Positions 26,739 to 35,863 of a DNA stretch of 56,771 nt are shown here, one piece after another; the first letter of the stretch is position 1; each line of letters begins with the position of its first letter. Both the position numbers and the translations under genes were made by a program. Below the pieces are notes generated by a model, which was not told where the DNA came from, searched no databases, and worked only from the letters and a program-made list of their open reading frames with translations. The stretch covers positions 1 through 56,771 of the forward strand of contig JAAXHN010000043.1 in NCBI GenBank assembly GCA_012270885.1, written 5' to 3'. The DNA is from Acidimicrobiia bacterium. Its GTDB lineage: Bacteria; Actinomycetota; Acidimicrobiia; Spongiisociales; ZC4RG35.

Positions 26739-28823
26739 TCAACCTAAAGCGCCAAACCACCTGTCATGAAGTTTCTGATAAACGCCGCTTTCTATTAGGT
26801 CCAAAAGGGCGAGATTCAGTTGCTCCCGCAGCTCGTAATCGTTCTCGTTGATGGCCAGCCCGTATTGGAGCTTCTCGAAGAGGGGTCCGAACGTGGCCAC
26901 CCCGCCGGCTCCCTCATGGGCGGCGTGATAACGAAGAACCGGAGCGTCGAACACGACCGCCTCGACCTCGCCCTGTTCCAGCAAAGCGTAGGCGTCATCG
27001 ATCTCGTCCACCAGCACCGGACCGACCCCGAGGGTAGAGAGATAAGCCTCCCCTGCCGAGCGAGAGACTGTCGCTACTCGGTGGCCGGGCAGGTCGGCGG
27101 GTCCCGAAATCTCACTCCGCAGTTCGTTGACCGCCAGGGAAGAGGCGATGGAGGCGGTAAAACTGGCGAACACCAGGGTCCCCAATGCAATCCACACCAA
27201 GGCGAACATTCGCCCCCATCCTCCCCGGGCCACTTTGTCGCCATATCCAACCGTGCTCATAGTCACCACCGACCAATAGAAAGAGTCCCATATCCCCTGA
27301 CGGTAAGGCATGGCGAAATCGGGGTTGTGACGGCGTTCCAGCCACCAGATTACATGGGCGGACACCAGCACTACCACACCGAACAAAACCAGCAGCCAGG
27401 GCAGATCGGAGGAGACGATTGCCTCGAAGAAAATAGCGATCCGATCACCAAAACCTCGCGAAGCCTGCGTTGGCGCCAGGATAGTCAATCCTGTATCCAA
27501 CACAGGTAAGGAAAAGTCGACCTCATGTTCACGGGACTCGGTAATCGCCACCCCTCCCAGCGCCACGCTGGCGACGCCGCGGTTGATGTCATCGATCTGC
27601 TTGGCCACCGTGTCCACCGCGTAGAAGTCCACCTCCATTCCCAGGCGAGCGGCGAGAAGACGCGCCAACTCCACGTCGAATCCGCTGTAGGAGCGGTCGT
27701 CATAAATCACGAATGGTGGAAGGATGCGGGCGGCCACCGCCAGCCTACCCCCGGGTGCCGAGACAGCTCCACCGGCGTCCTCCAACCCTACGGCTTCCGG
27801 GTCCGCCAACTCTATCCAACCCTCCACGACGGCCTGATTGGCGTCCACCCATTCTTGGGCGTGGCGGCGGATGTCCTCGGGATCCCCCTCGTCGGCCACC
27901 ATCAGGGCGTTCTGCGCAGAGATGTCCCCCAGGGGTATCGCCACCTGCTCCAGGAGCCTCCGGATGGAAGGATTGGCTTCCAGGAACCGAGTGTTGGCGA
28001 CAACCCGTATGTCATTGGGAGGCCAGCCGACCTGGCAGGGATCGCTGGCGCATCCCGGGATCCCGGCGATGGAGGTCCGGTCCAGGTAGGCAGCCTGCTC
28101 CACGGGCAACGAAGGGAAAGGCGTCTCGAGCCAGACCACGTCCCGACCCGGCTGCAACTCGCCAACCGTCCAGTTGGGCGTCCATGTGTAGTAGAGGACC
28201 GGCTGCCCGGATCGATACCGATCGAATGTCGCCCTGATCGAGGGGGAGTAGGCGCCTTGAACCTGTTCAACCGTCTCGCCCAACCCATAGACCTCCAGGT
28301 GGTGTTCTATGATCGCGGCGCATCCCCACGAGGGTTCGCACCCGATCAGGTCGGCCAATCCGTCCCCATCCTCATCGAACAGCGCGGCGAGTTCGGGGCT
28401 GGCCAAGTCACCGAGACTGGTGATCCCGTGAGCCTCCGCGGTCGCCTTGTCCGCGAAGTATCCCTGCAACGCGCCATCGTCCACCTGGATTCCCACCAAT
28501 TCCACTTGGCCCTCTTGAAGAAAGGCGTCCTGGGTCGGGAACCACCCGTTCGCCCACAGGTCCACGTCGCCGACCGCTACGGCTTCGTAGAACTCGTCAT
28601 TGTCCATGGTGACAGGTCCCTCAACCTGATATCCGAGCCGCTGGATCAACAGACGGTAGACCTCGGCTTGGAACCAGCCGGTGTCCCAGGTAGCCCGCGC
28701 CATTCGCACCGGTTGGCTCTCGGCGCCTCCGTCCTCAGGCTGGGCCAGCGCCACTCCAGCCACTACCGGAGAAATCAGCAGGATCAACAGCATTCCCAAG
28801 ACAGTTGTGGAGACTCTGCGCAT
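26739..28823 (-). CDS. ProX-like betaine-binding domain fused to a GluR0-type ligand-gated K+ channel
   Basis: A 694-residue fusion. Residues 1-27 are a signal peptide. About 38-340 is a ProX-type (OpuAC) domain: all three cage tryptophans of E. coli ProX (W65, W140, W188) have counterparts in NGWFP (W94), EPSWGC (W166) and YYTWTPNW (W214), and [13 protein letters not shown] matches ProX. About 360-455 is lobe S1 of an SBP_bac_3 domain, with [15 protein letters not shown] whose Arg usually binds an alpha-carboxylate. TM1 is about 474-494, a pore helix leads to the K+ filter TVGYGD (524-529), and TM2 is about 538-563. Lobe S2 is about 573-692, with a candidate amine-binding Asp in VVFDAPVL. 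The S1-TM-P-TM-S2 order is that of GluR0; adding a ProX domain in front is not an architecture I know. No good ribosome site is visible, suggesting low expression. Confidence 0.9.
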   Translation of the reverse strand: MRRVSTTVLGMLLILLISPVVAGVALAQPEDGGAESQPVRMARATWDTGWFQAEVYRLLIQRLGYQVEGPVTMDNDEFYEAVAVGDVDLWANGWFPTQDAFLQEGQVELVGIQVDDGALQGYFADKATAEAHGITSLGDLASPELAALFDEDGDGLADLIGCEPSWGCAAIIEHHLEVYGLGETVEQVQGAYSPSIRATFDRYRSGQPVLYYTWTPNWTVGELQPGRDVVWLETPFPSLPVEQAAYLDRTSIAGIPGCASDPCQVGWPPNDIRVVANTRFLEANPSIRRLLEQVAIPLGDISAQNALMVADEGDPEDIRRHAQEWVDANQAVVEGWIELADPEAVGLEDAGGAVSAPGGRLAVAARILPPFVIYDDRSYSGFDVELARLLAARLGMEVDFYAVDTVAKQIDDINRGVASVALGGVAITESREHEVDFSLPVLDTGLTILAPTQASRGFGDRIAIFFEAIVSSDLPWLLVLFGVVVLVSAHVIWWLERRHNPDFAMPYRQGIWDSFYWSVVTMSTVGYGDKVARGGWGRMFALVWIALGTLVFASFTASIASSLAVNELRSEISGPADLPGHRVATVSRSAGEAYLSTLGVGPVLVDEIDDAYALLEQGEVEAVVFDAPVLRYHAAHEGAGGVATFGPLFEKLQYGLAINENDYELREQLNLALLDLIESGVYQKLHDRWFGALG

Positions 28824-29108
28824 GAAAGTTGTCCGGGTCGGCTGGGCCGAAGGCTAGCAAAGAGATGTAGAGGTCCTTGCTCAATCCTGCCTTGGGGTGT
28901 TCCACCAGGTGAAATAAAAAAGAGAGTCACCGATTTCACGACGCGTTCAAGGGTTTTTGGCTAGGGTCAACAACACCGCTATTTAGTAACGTCGTGTCAA
29001 AAACACGGAAAGGAGTGGCTGACCAGATATCGGCACGACCAAGAAACATAGGCCCGCCTAAATGAGGAAAGGAGGCGAAGATGGCCTTACAAGTAGAAAG
29101 GAGAGGCT
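28824..29108. promoter_or_regulatory. Divergent regulatory region of channel and BCCT genes
   Basis: This 285-base region separates the minus-strand channel gene from the plus-strand BCCT operon and should carry both promoters. It is more A/T-rich than its surroundings (for example GAAATAAAAAAGAG). A small inverted repeat CGTGTcaaaaACACG lies at 28993-29007. Two strong Shine-Dalgarno sequences face the plus strand near its right end. No clean promoter hexamer pair was identified on either strand. Confidence 0.5.
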
Positions 29109-29116
29109 ATGGCTGA
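29081..29116 (+). CDS. Putative 11-residue leader peptide overlapping the BCCT start
   Basis: ATG 29081 opens an 11-codon ORF (MALQVERRGYG) ending at TGA 29114-29116, eight bases inside the BCCT gene. It has a better ribosome site (GGAAAGGAGG, 5-base spacing) than most genes here. The BCCT Shine-Dalgarno (AAAGGAG) lies within this ORF, so its translation would expose or occlude the BCCT start. Seen directly as sequence; a regulatory role is inferred. Too short for the ORF track. Confidence 0.45.
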   Translation: MALQVERRGYG

Positions 29117-30884
29117 TCAAGAGCATCACGAGGACCTTGACCTCACAGCCGTCGCCGAAGCCTATGAAAGCTGGGAAGAGGATGAGCACCGCCGCCGCGA
29201 GGCGGCCATCCGGGACCGTGCGGAATTCCAGGGTCTTCAAATCGATCCTGACATCGACTTCTATCCCGAGGTGGCCGACCGGGAACCCGGTGACAAGAAC
29301 ATAGTCAAATGGGGATTCGACATACATCCCCAGGTGACTTTCATCGCCGCCGGATTCCTGTTGCTCTTCATGGCCGCCACCCTGATCTTCCCCGATCAAG
29401 CGAGCGACGTCTTCGGCGCGATTCTCAACTTCATCAATGAGAAGGTGGGCTGGCTGTACATCATCTCATTCAATGTCTTCATCGGCGCGGCGCTCTATTT
29501 TGCGCTGGGCAGGTACGGCAAGATTCGATTAGGTGGCCCGGGATCCCTTCCGGAGTTCTCCACCGCCGCCTGGTACGCCATGCTGATCTCAGCCGGTTTG
29601 GGCATCGGATTGATGTTCTGGGGTGTGGCAGAACCGATCTACCACCTCACGTCGCCGCCTCCCTTCTTCGACGGAGAACCTCTGACGGCAGAGGCGCAGC
29701 GAGCCTCACTGGCGACCTCCTATCTCCACTGGGGGATTCATGGATGGGCGCTGTACGGTCTGGTCGCCCTGGCTCTGGGATTCTTCGCCTACAACCGAGG
29801 ACTCCCACTGACCTTCCGCTCGGTCTTCTATCCGATTCTCGGCCCGAGGATCTACGGCGGATGGGGCAACGCGATCGACATTCTCACCGTGGTGGCCACC
29901 CTCTTCGGACTCGCCACCTCGCTGGGATTCGGGGCCGGTCAGGCGGCCGCAGGGTTGAACAAGGTATTCGGCCTCCCCTCGGACACCTGGTTCCAGATCG
30001 TCCTCATCGCTTTCATCACCGGGTTGGCAACCATCTCGGTGGTCGCTGGTCTGGACGCAGGCGTGAAGAGGCTGAGCTCGATCAACGTATGGCTGGCCGC
30101 AGCGTTCCTAGTGTTCGTGATGTTGGTGGGTCCGACTCTGTTGGTCCTTTCGCTTTATGTCGAGAGCATCGGCGTCTACATCCAGATCCTGCCGGAGTTC
30201 TCCTTCTGGAACGCCGCCCTGGTCGAGACCCAGTGGCAGCAGTGGTGGACCATCTTCTATTGGGGATGGTGGATCTCATGGTCTCCCTTCGTAGGCATGT
30301 TCATCGCCCGAATCTCCAAGGGACGCTCGGTGCGGGAGATGATCCTCGGTGTGATCATCCTCCCCTGCCTCCTGTGCTTCCTGTGGTTCGCGGTGTTCGG
30401 CGGAGCGGCCATGAATCTGCAAATGACCGGCGAACTGGACGTCGCCACCGCGGTCAACGAAAATGTAGCGACCGCTCTGTTCGTGATGTTGGAGGCCTTC
30501 CCATGGACCTTCTTCGTCTCGATAATCGGCATTTTGCTGTTGGTTTCGTTCTTCGTCACCTCTTCGGACTCAGGGTCTCTGGTGGTTGACCACCTCACCT
30601 CAGGAGGAAAGCTAGACTCGCCCAAGCCCCAGCGGGTGTTCTGGGCCTTGATGGAAGGCGCAGTGGCGTGCGTGTTGCTGTTGGGAGGTGGCCTTTCGGC
30701 GCTCCAAACGGCCGCAGTGGCCACCGGACTGCCTTTCCTATTCGTTCTCCTGATCATGCTGTGGAGCCTCAAGAAGGCCTTCGACGAAGAACTCGACCTC
30801 CTGGAGAGTCACTACGACGAGGCCATCTTCAAAGACCAACACAGCGGCTTGCTTGAGAGGCTTGGCAAAGGAGGTGCAGAGTGA
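29109..30884 (+). CDS. BCCT-family betaine/choline/carnitine transporter
   Basis: A 591-residue secondary transporter for trimethylammonium-type osmolytes. About twelve membrane segments begin near residue 75. The glycine stretch SAGLGIGLMFWGVAEP and the family signature FYWGWWISWSPFVGMFIARIS are clear. GLGIG resembles the GMGIG of Na+-coupled BetP, so Na+-coupling is plausible. The N-terminal 70 residues are strongly acidic and cytosolic (DQEHHEDLDL, EEDEHRRREAA), recalling BetP's acidic N-terminus; the C-terminal tail is short. Its stop overlaps a ProX-like binding lipoprotein (GTGA), an odd partner because BCCT carriers normally work without a binding protein. A leader ORF overlaps the start. 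Confidence 0.95.
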   Translation: MADQEHHEDLDLTAVAEAYESWEEDEHRRREAAIRDRAEFQGLQIDPDIDFYPEVADREPGDKNIVKWGFDIHPQVTFIAAGFLLLFMAATLIFPDQASDVFGAILNFINEKVGWLYIISFNVFIGAALYFALGRYGKIRLGGPGSLPEFSTAAWYAMLISAGLGIGLMFWGVAEPIYHLTSPPPFFDGEPLTAEAQRASLATSYLHWGIHGWALYGLVALALGFFAYNRGLPLTFRSVFYPILGPRIYGGWGNAIDILTVVATLFGLATSLGFGAGQAAAGLNKVFGLPSDTWFQIVLIAFITGLATISVVAGLDAGVKRLSSINVWLAAAFLVFVMLVGPTLLVLSLYVESIGVYIQILPEFSFWNAALVETQWQQWWTIFYWGWWISWSPFVGMFIARISKGRSVREMILGVIILPCLLCFLWFAVFGGAAMNLQMTGELDVATAVNENVATALFVMLEAFPWTFFVSIIGILLLVSFFVTSSDSGSLVVDHLTSGGKLDSPKPQRVFWALMEGAVACVLLLGGGLSALQTAAVATGLPFLFVLLIMLWSLKKAFDEELDLLESHYDEAIFKDQHSGLLERLGKGGAE

Positions 30885-31819
30885 CGAAGAGATCGAACGT
30901 ACTGATTGCCGCTCTTGCGGCTTTCGTGCTGGTGCTTTCGGCCTGCGCCACCGAGGGTCTGGACCGGCCGGTGACGATTGCTCGGGCCGACTGGAGTTCG
31001 GGCCATATGCAGGCCGCCATCTACGCCCAGTTGATCGAGGAACTCGGACACGAGGTCACCGATCCCGCGTTGGCGGAACTCCAGCCCTTCTCCTTCTATC
31101 CGGCTTTGGCCGCCGCGCAGTACGACCTGTGGGCCAACGGCTGGTTCCCGAACCACGATATCTTCCTGGATGGGGAACTGGTGACCGGCCAGGCGGTGGA
31201 GTTGCCAATCGAACCCGTCGGCTATCAAGTAGCCAAGGGGGGCATTGAGGGCTTTATGGTCGACAAGGCCACGGCCGACCGATTGGGAATCACCTCCATG
31301 GCTGACGTAGCCGCCAACGCCGGCGTCTTCGACACCAACGGCAACGGCAGAGCCGACCTGATCGGATGTAACGCCGGATGGGGATGCCACACCTGGATCA
31401 ACGACCTGATCGCCGACGAGAGTTGGGGGGCCAACGTGGAGCAGATCTCCGGTAACTACGATGACCTGGTCCGAGGCGTCATCGACCGGGTGAATGCAGG
31501 TGAATCGGCATTGTTCTACGCCTATACGCCCAACTGGACCGCCGACTCCCTGGTGGATGGGCAGAATGCGTTGTGGGTGCACGAAGCCGCCGTCAACGAC
31601 ATCCGGGCGGTGGCTAACACCGACTTCCTGGATGACAACCCGGACATCCGCCGTCTGCTCGAAGTGGTGGCGATTCCGTTGAGCGACATCGCGGCTCAAA
31701 ACGCCAAGATGGCCGCAGCGGCTGAGTACTCCGACGCCGATGTGCAAGCCGACGCGGAAGCCTGGATAGCTGCCAACCGCGACAGGGTCGACAGTTGGCT
31801 GGCTATCGCCCGCGGCTGA
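30881..31819 (+). CDS. ProX/OpuAC-type glycine betaine-binding lipoprotein
   Basis: A 312-residue binding protein with lipobox LSAC (Cys22). It is a close paralog of the N-terminal domain of the channel gene: [40 protein letters not shown] and DIRAVANTDFL match [40 protein letters not shown] and [11 protein letters not shown]. Two cage Trp equivalents remain (W88, W167), but the third position is Tyr (Y215, YAYTPNW versus YYTWTPNW), so ligand preference may differ. It starts with GTG behind an excellent AAAGGAGGTG site and overlaps the BCCT stop. No ABC permease or ATPase is nearby. It may feed the BCCT carrier or signal to the channel (inference). Confidence 0.94.
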   Translation: MTKRSNVLIAALAAFVLVLSACATEGLDRPVTIARADWSSGHMQAAIYAQLIEELGHEVTDPALAELQPFSFYPALAAAQYDLWANGWFPNHDIFLDGELVTGQAVELPIEPVGYQVAKGGIEGFMVDKATADRLGITSMADVAANAGVFDTNGNGRADLIGCNAGWGCHTWINDLIADESWGANVEQISGNYDDLVRGVIDRVNAGESALFYAYTPNWTADSLVDGQNALWVHEAAVNDIRAVANTDFLDDNPDIRRLLEVVAIPLSDIAAQNAKMAAAAEYSDADVQADAEAWIAANRDRVDSWLAIARG

Positions 31820-31842
31820 TCTGAATCCGTAAGTAATCGACT

Positions 31843-31876
31843 GTTTCGGCTGGTGGGTCCTCCCGCCAGCCGAAAC
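31843..31876. terminator. Bidirectional intrinsic terminator
   Basis: GTTTCGGCTGGTGGG and CCCGCCAGCCGAAAC form a 15-base stem with one G-T pair around a TCCT loop, followed by CCTTTAA. It sits between the convergent ProX-like gene and purB and likely ends both transcripts. Confidence 0.85.
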
Positions 31877-31920
31877 CCTTTAAGGAAGCCCGGCCGGGCA
31901 GCCCGTCTACCGGCAGTCAA

Positions 31921-33249
31921 TCAGAGGGGCGACAGGGTCAGAGCGCGGAGCCGCTCGAAGACCACCGACGTCTCCTCCAGGAACCTCATCGGGTCGGATG
32001 CCTCTTCCAGCCTGTCCGCCGGGATGGTCACGTCGGGATCGGATGCCAACCTCTCCCATAGGACCTCGCCACCATCCAGCACTGCCGTAGCATTTCGCTG
32101 CACGATCCGGTAGGCGTCATCCCGGCTGAGGCCGGATTGTTGGATCAACTCCGACAGAAGCGCCCCGCTGACCACCAAACCACCGGTTGAATCGAGGTTG
32201 ACCCTCATCCGCGCCGGGTTCACCTCCAGACGCTCCATCAACCCGGTGAAGGTCACCAGCATGTAGTGGAGGACGGTGCAGGCGTCGGGAATGATCACCC
32301 GCTCGGCAGAGGAGTGGCTGATATCCCGCTCATGCCACAGCGCGACATTCTCCAAAGCGGCCGTCGAGTAACCCCTCAGCAACCGGGCCATTCCGGCCAT
32401 TCTCTCCGAGGTGATCGGATTCCTCTTGTGGGGCATGGCCGAAGATCCCTTCTGGCCGGGCCGGAATCCCTCCGCCGTTTCTCCAACCTCGTTGCGCTGC
32501 AGCAGGCGGATCTCGGTGGCGAATCGCTCCAGGGACGCCCCGGCCAAGGCGATTGCTCCCAGCAACTGCGCGTGGCGGTCCCGAGCGGTCACTTGGGTGG
32601 ACGCCGGTTCCGATCCGATCCCGAGCCTCCTGCAAACGTATTTCTCCACAGCCGGGGGACACTGGGCATAGGTACCGACCGCCCCGCTCACCTTTCCCAC
32701 CGCCACAGCCTGGCGGGCGGCGCCGAGCCGTTCGTGGTCCCTGGCCACCTGGAAGGCCCAGCCCGCCAGTTTGAGACCCCAGGAGGTGGGCTCGGCCCAC
32801 ATGCCGTGGGTGCGGCCCAACATTACGGTCCACTGATGCTCCAGCGCCGCCTCCTTAACCACCGAGAAGAGGCGCTCGACTTCACCGATCAACAGGCCGG
32901 CCGCCTCGTCCATGATCACGCCGGCGGCCGTGTCGACCACATCAGAGGACGTAAGCCCGTAGTGGACCCACTCCCCTCCCTCTTCCATGCCCGCCGCCAG
33001 GACGTCGACGAAGGCGGCCAGATCATGATTTATGACGGCCTCCCGCTCCGCAACTTGTTCGGGAGTGGGAACCGGCGCCTTCCGGATTGCCCTGACGGCT
33101 TCGGCAGGCGCCACTCCCGCCTCCGCCCAAGCCTCGAGCGCCAATTCCTCCACTTTCTTCCAGGTTGCCAAGCGCCGTTCAGCCGACCACAACTCGGCCA
33201 TCTCCGGAAGTGTGTAGCGATCAATCATTTCATCGGCCGGGGGACTCAT
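31921..33249 (-). CDS. purB: Adenylosuccinate lyase
   Basis: PurB catalyses two fumarate-releasing steps of purine synthesis (SAICAR to AICAR, adenylosuccinate to AMP). The superfamily signature GSSAMPHKRNPITSE is present, with YGLTSSDVVDTA and MLGRTHGMWAEPTSW carrying the catalytic His regions. At 442 residues it matches the Bacillus-type PurB. The start is ATG 33249; an internal ATG seven codons in (MIDRYTLPEM) is family-like but lacks a ribosome site. purA lies 1.3 kb away on the same strand, with a plus-strand gene in between. Confidence 0.96.
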   Translation of the reverse strand: MSPPADEMIDRYTLPEMAELWSAERRLATWKKVEELALEAWAEAGVAPAEAVRAIRKAPVPTPEQVAEREAVINHDLAAFVDVLAAGMEEGGEWVHYGLTSSDVVDTAAGVIMDEAAGLLIGEVERLFSVVKEAALEHQWTVMLGRTHGMWAEPTSWGLKLAGWAFQVARDHERLGAARQAVAVGKVSGAVGTYAQCPPAVEKYVCRRLGIGSEPASTQVTARDRHAQLLGAIALAGASLERFATEIRLLQRNEVGETAEGFRPGQKGSSAMPHKRNPITSERMAGMARLLRGYSTAALENVALWHERDISHSSAERVIIPDACTVLHYMLVTFTGLMERLEVNPARMRVNLDSTGGLVVSGALLSELIQQSGLSRDDAYRIVQRNATAVLDGGEVLWERLASDPDVTIPADRLEEASDPMRFLEETSVVFERLRALTLSPL

Positions 33250-33397
33250 GGATCCCGCCGCTTATGGGAGACTACCTGCCGACGCCCGGCCACTCAGCCA
33301 CAAATAAGCTGGAGGCGGCGAAGACGACCATAGGCTCCTATCCGATGTGCCTCGACGCCCACGCCGACGCATTCCCGGGGTACCTCCCATCGCGGAT

Positions 33398-34576
33398 ATG
33401 AGGCGACTGACCCTGGCCCAGGCCCGCCGGACGGCGATCAGCGCCACAGGGCTTGGCCTGTCCCGTCCCACCGGGCCGGTGGATGCCGACCATTACCAGA
33501 AGACCCTCGACACACTGGGTGTTATCCAGCTCGACTCAGTGAACGTGCTGGCCAGAGCGCACTATCTCCCTTTTTTCTCGCGGCTGGGCGCCTACCCCCG
33601 CGACCTCCTGGACCAGTGGCTCTGGACATCGCAGGAACTCTTCGAGTACTGGGGGCACGAGCGCTCCCTGATGCCGATCAACCATCGCCCCCTCTTCGCC
33701 CACCGAATGCGCGAGCAACCGCGAGGATGGATCGAGTCTGTGAATTACGACAACCCCGAATACGTGCAGGAGGTACACCGGGAAGTAGCTGAAAGGGGAC
33801 CGCTCCGCACTTCCGACCTGAGCGAGCCGGGGAAGTCCGGCGGATCGTGGTGGGGCCATTCCATGGGAAAACGCGCCTTGGAGTGGCTGTTCTGGAAAGG
33901 CGCGGTCACCGTGGCCGACCGCCCGAACTTCATCCGATGGTTCGACCTTCCCGAGCGGGTTCATCCTGCCTGGGTCATGGACGAGCCGCCGGTCGAGGGG
34001 CCGGAAGCCCTCCGTCGCCTGCTCCGCCTGGCTGTGGAGCACTGCGGCGTGGGAACGGCCGCCGATCTCGCCGACTACTACCGCATAGGCGTCTGGCCGG
34101 CCCGCAAAGCGCTCTCCGATCTGGTCGCCTCCGGTGAGATCCGGGAAGTCGAGGTGGAAGGCTGGTCGGAGTCGGGCTACCTGGATCCGGATGCCAGCAT
34201 TCCCCGGCAGGTCGGAGGACGGGCACTCCTCTCACCCTTCGATCCCCTGGTCTGGCACCGACCGCGGCTGGAGAGGCTCTTCGACTTCCGGTACCGGATC
34301 GAGATCTACATTCCCCGACCCAAGCGGATCCACGGCTACTACGTGCTGCCCTTCCTGATGGGAGACAGGATGGTCGCCCGCGTGGATCTCAAGCTGGACC
34401 GGCGCGCCAAGCGCCTGCTGGTGCTGGGCAGCTACGGCGAGCCTGAGATCGACGTGAACAGGGTCTGCCGGGAACTATCCGGAGAACTCGTGGACATGGC
34501 CGAATGGCTGGACGCCGGGGAAGTATCGGTATCCCCCAACGGCGACCTCGCGTCCCCTCTCGCCCAGTGTGTCTGA
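33398..34576 (+). CDS. ycaQ: YcaQ/AlkZ-family winged-helix DNA glycosylase
   Basis: A 392-residue HTH_42 protein. The catalytic QxD motif of YcaQ (AlkX)-type enzymes appears in GVIQLDSVNVLARAHYLPFFSRLG; AlkZ-type enzymes have QxQ instead. Further family segments are LFEYWGHERSLMP, RPLFAHRM and LLSPFDPLVWHRPRLERLFDF. YcaQ removes alkylated bases and unhooks interstrand crosslinks. The track begins at GTG 33347, but ATG 33398 (MRRLTLAQARR) gives the family N-terminus; neither has a good ribosome site, so a leaderless mRNA is possible. It lies between purB and purA on the opposite strand. Confidence 0.9.
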   Translation: MRRLTLAQARRTAISATGLGLSRPTGPVDADHYQKTLDTLGVIQLDSVNVLARAHYLPFFSRLGAYPRDLLDQWLWTSQELFEYWGHERSLMPINHRPLFAHRMREQPRGWIESVNYDNPEYVQEVHREVAERGPLRTSDLSEPGKSGGSWWGHSMGKRALEWLFWKGAVTVADRPNFIRWFDLPERVHPAWVMDEPPVEGPEALRRLLRLAVEHCGVGTAADLADYYRIGVWPARKALSDLVASGEIREVEVEGWSESGYLDPDASIPRQVGGRALLSPFDPLVWHRPRLERLFDFRYRIEIYIPRPKRIHGYYVLPFLMGDRMVARVDLKLDRRAKRLLVLGSYGEPEIDVNRVCRELSGELVDMAEWLDAGEVSVSPNGDLASPLAQCV

Positions 34577-34591
34577 TCCTCCGCAAGTGAG

Positions 34592-35863
34592 CTACCTCTC
34601 CACCAGTTGGCTCCGCTCGGGACCGACCGAGACCCAGCCCACCGGCACTCCCACTGCTTCCTCGATGAACCGAATGTACTGGCGGGCCGTCGCCGGGAGA
34701 TCCTCGAACCTCCTGGCCCCCGTGATGTCCTCCGACCATCCCTCCAGTTCCTCATATACCGGAGTGCACCTGTACAACACCCGCTGCTGGCGGGGGAATT
34801 CCCGGTAGCTGTCTCCGGCGGCGTCGTAGCCAACCGCCACCCGTAGGGTGTCGAGCCCCGAGAGGATGTCCAGCTTGGTGATGAACAGGTGCGTCAACCC
34901 GTTGACCCTGGCTGCGTAGCGAAGAGCCACCAGATCAAGCCACCCGCAGCGCCGCCGTCGACCGGTCACCGTACCGAACTCCCGGCCCTGTTCCACCATC
35001 CAATCCCCAACCTCGTCGAACAATTCCGTGGGGAAGGGACCGCTGCCCACCCGGGAAACGTAAGCCTTGGCCACTCCGACCACCGAGTCGATGGCGGTCG
35101 GCCCCAATCCCGCCCCGATCAAGGCGCCGCCCGCGGTGGGATTGGACGAGGTAACAAAGGGATATGTGCCGTGGTCGATATCTAGAAGGGTCCCCTGGGC
35201 GCCCTCGAAGAGCACTTTCCGCCCTTCGGCGATCGCCTGCCACAGGAGAAGCGAGGTGTCCGTCACGTACGGAAGGAGACGCCCCGCCATTTCCAGATAC
35301 TGGGAGGTCACCTCCTCAGGATCCATGGGGAGGCGGTTGTACACCCTGGTGATTATCTTGTTCTTGTCTTCAAGGGCCGCCTCCACCTTCTCCCGAAAGA
35401 TCCCGGGGTCGAACAGGTCCTGGACCCTGATCCCCACCCGCTGATACTTGTCGGTGTAGGCAGGGCCGATCCCCCGTTTGGTGGTCCCGATCCGGTTGCG
35501 CCCCAGATACAGTTCCATCACCCCATCCAGCACCCGGTGATACGGCATGATCAGGTGAGCGTTGGAAGAGATCCGAAGGCCTTCGGGGGGAAATCCCTCC
35601 CGGGTGAGCATCTCGATCTCCTCCAGGAGCACCGCCGGATCCAGGACACAACCCGAGGCGATCACCGGCACGCATTCTTCGTACATCACACCCGAAGGGA
35701 TGACCGAAAGGACAAAGACGCGTTCGCCGATAGTTATAGTGTGTCCGGCGTTGTTGCCTCCCTGGTAGCGGACGACAAAATCGGCGGACTCCGCGAAGAA
35801 ATCGGTTACCCGGCCCTTCCCCTCGTCGCCCCACTGTGCGCCTAACACGATGGTGGCTGTCAC
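34592..35863 (-). CDS. purA: Adenylosuccinate synthetase
   Basis: PurA makes adenylosuccinate from IMP, aspartate and GTP. The N-terminal GAQWGDEGKGRVTDFF is the GTP/IMP signature; NNAGHTI, GIGPAYTDK and FEGAQGTLLDIDHGTYPFVTSSN are also canonical. 423 residues, normal length. It starts with GTG and has no Shine-Dalgarno; TAACAT lies eight bases upstream of the GTG, so the mRNA may be leaderless. It converges with the ycaQ gene with a 15-base gap. Confidence 0.97.
   Translation of the reverse strand: MTATIVLGAQWGDEGKGRVTDFFAESADFVVRYQGGNNAGHTITIGERVFVLSVIPSGVMYEECVPVIASGCVLDPAVLLEEIEMLTREGFPPEGLRISSNAHLIMPYHRVLDGVMELYLGRNRIGTTKRGIGPAYTDKYQRVGIRVQDLFDPGIFREKVEAALEDKNKIITRVYNRLPMDPEEVTSQYLEMAGRLLPYVTDTSLLLWQAIAEGRKVLFEGAQGTLLDIDHGTYPFVTSSNPTAGGALIGAGLGPTAIDSVVGVAKAYVSRVGSGPFPTELFDEVGDWMVEQGREFGTVTGRRRRCGWLDLVALRYAARVNGLTHLFITKLDILSGLDTLRVAVGYDAAGDSYREFPRQQRVLYRCTPVYEELEGWSEDITGARRFEDLPATARQYIRFIEEAVGVPVGWVSVGPERSQLVER

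Noticed and set aside
28993-29007. CGTGTcaaaaACACG as a regulator site
   Set aside because: Only five-base arms; mentioned in the intergenic entry but too short to stand as a finding.
29062-29304. 80-residue ORF overlapping the BCCT start
   Set aside because: Out of frame with the BCCT gene and without family features; the shorter 29081-29116 ORF has the better ribosome site.
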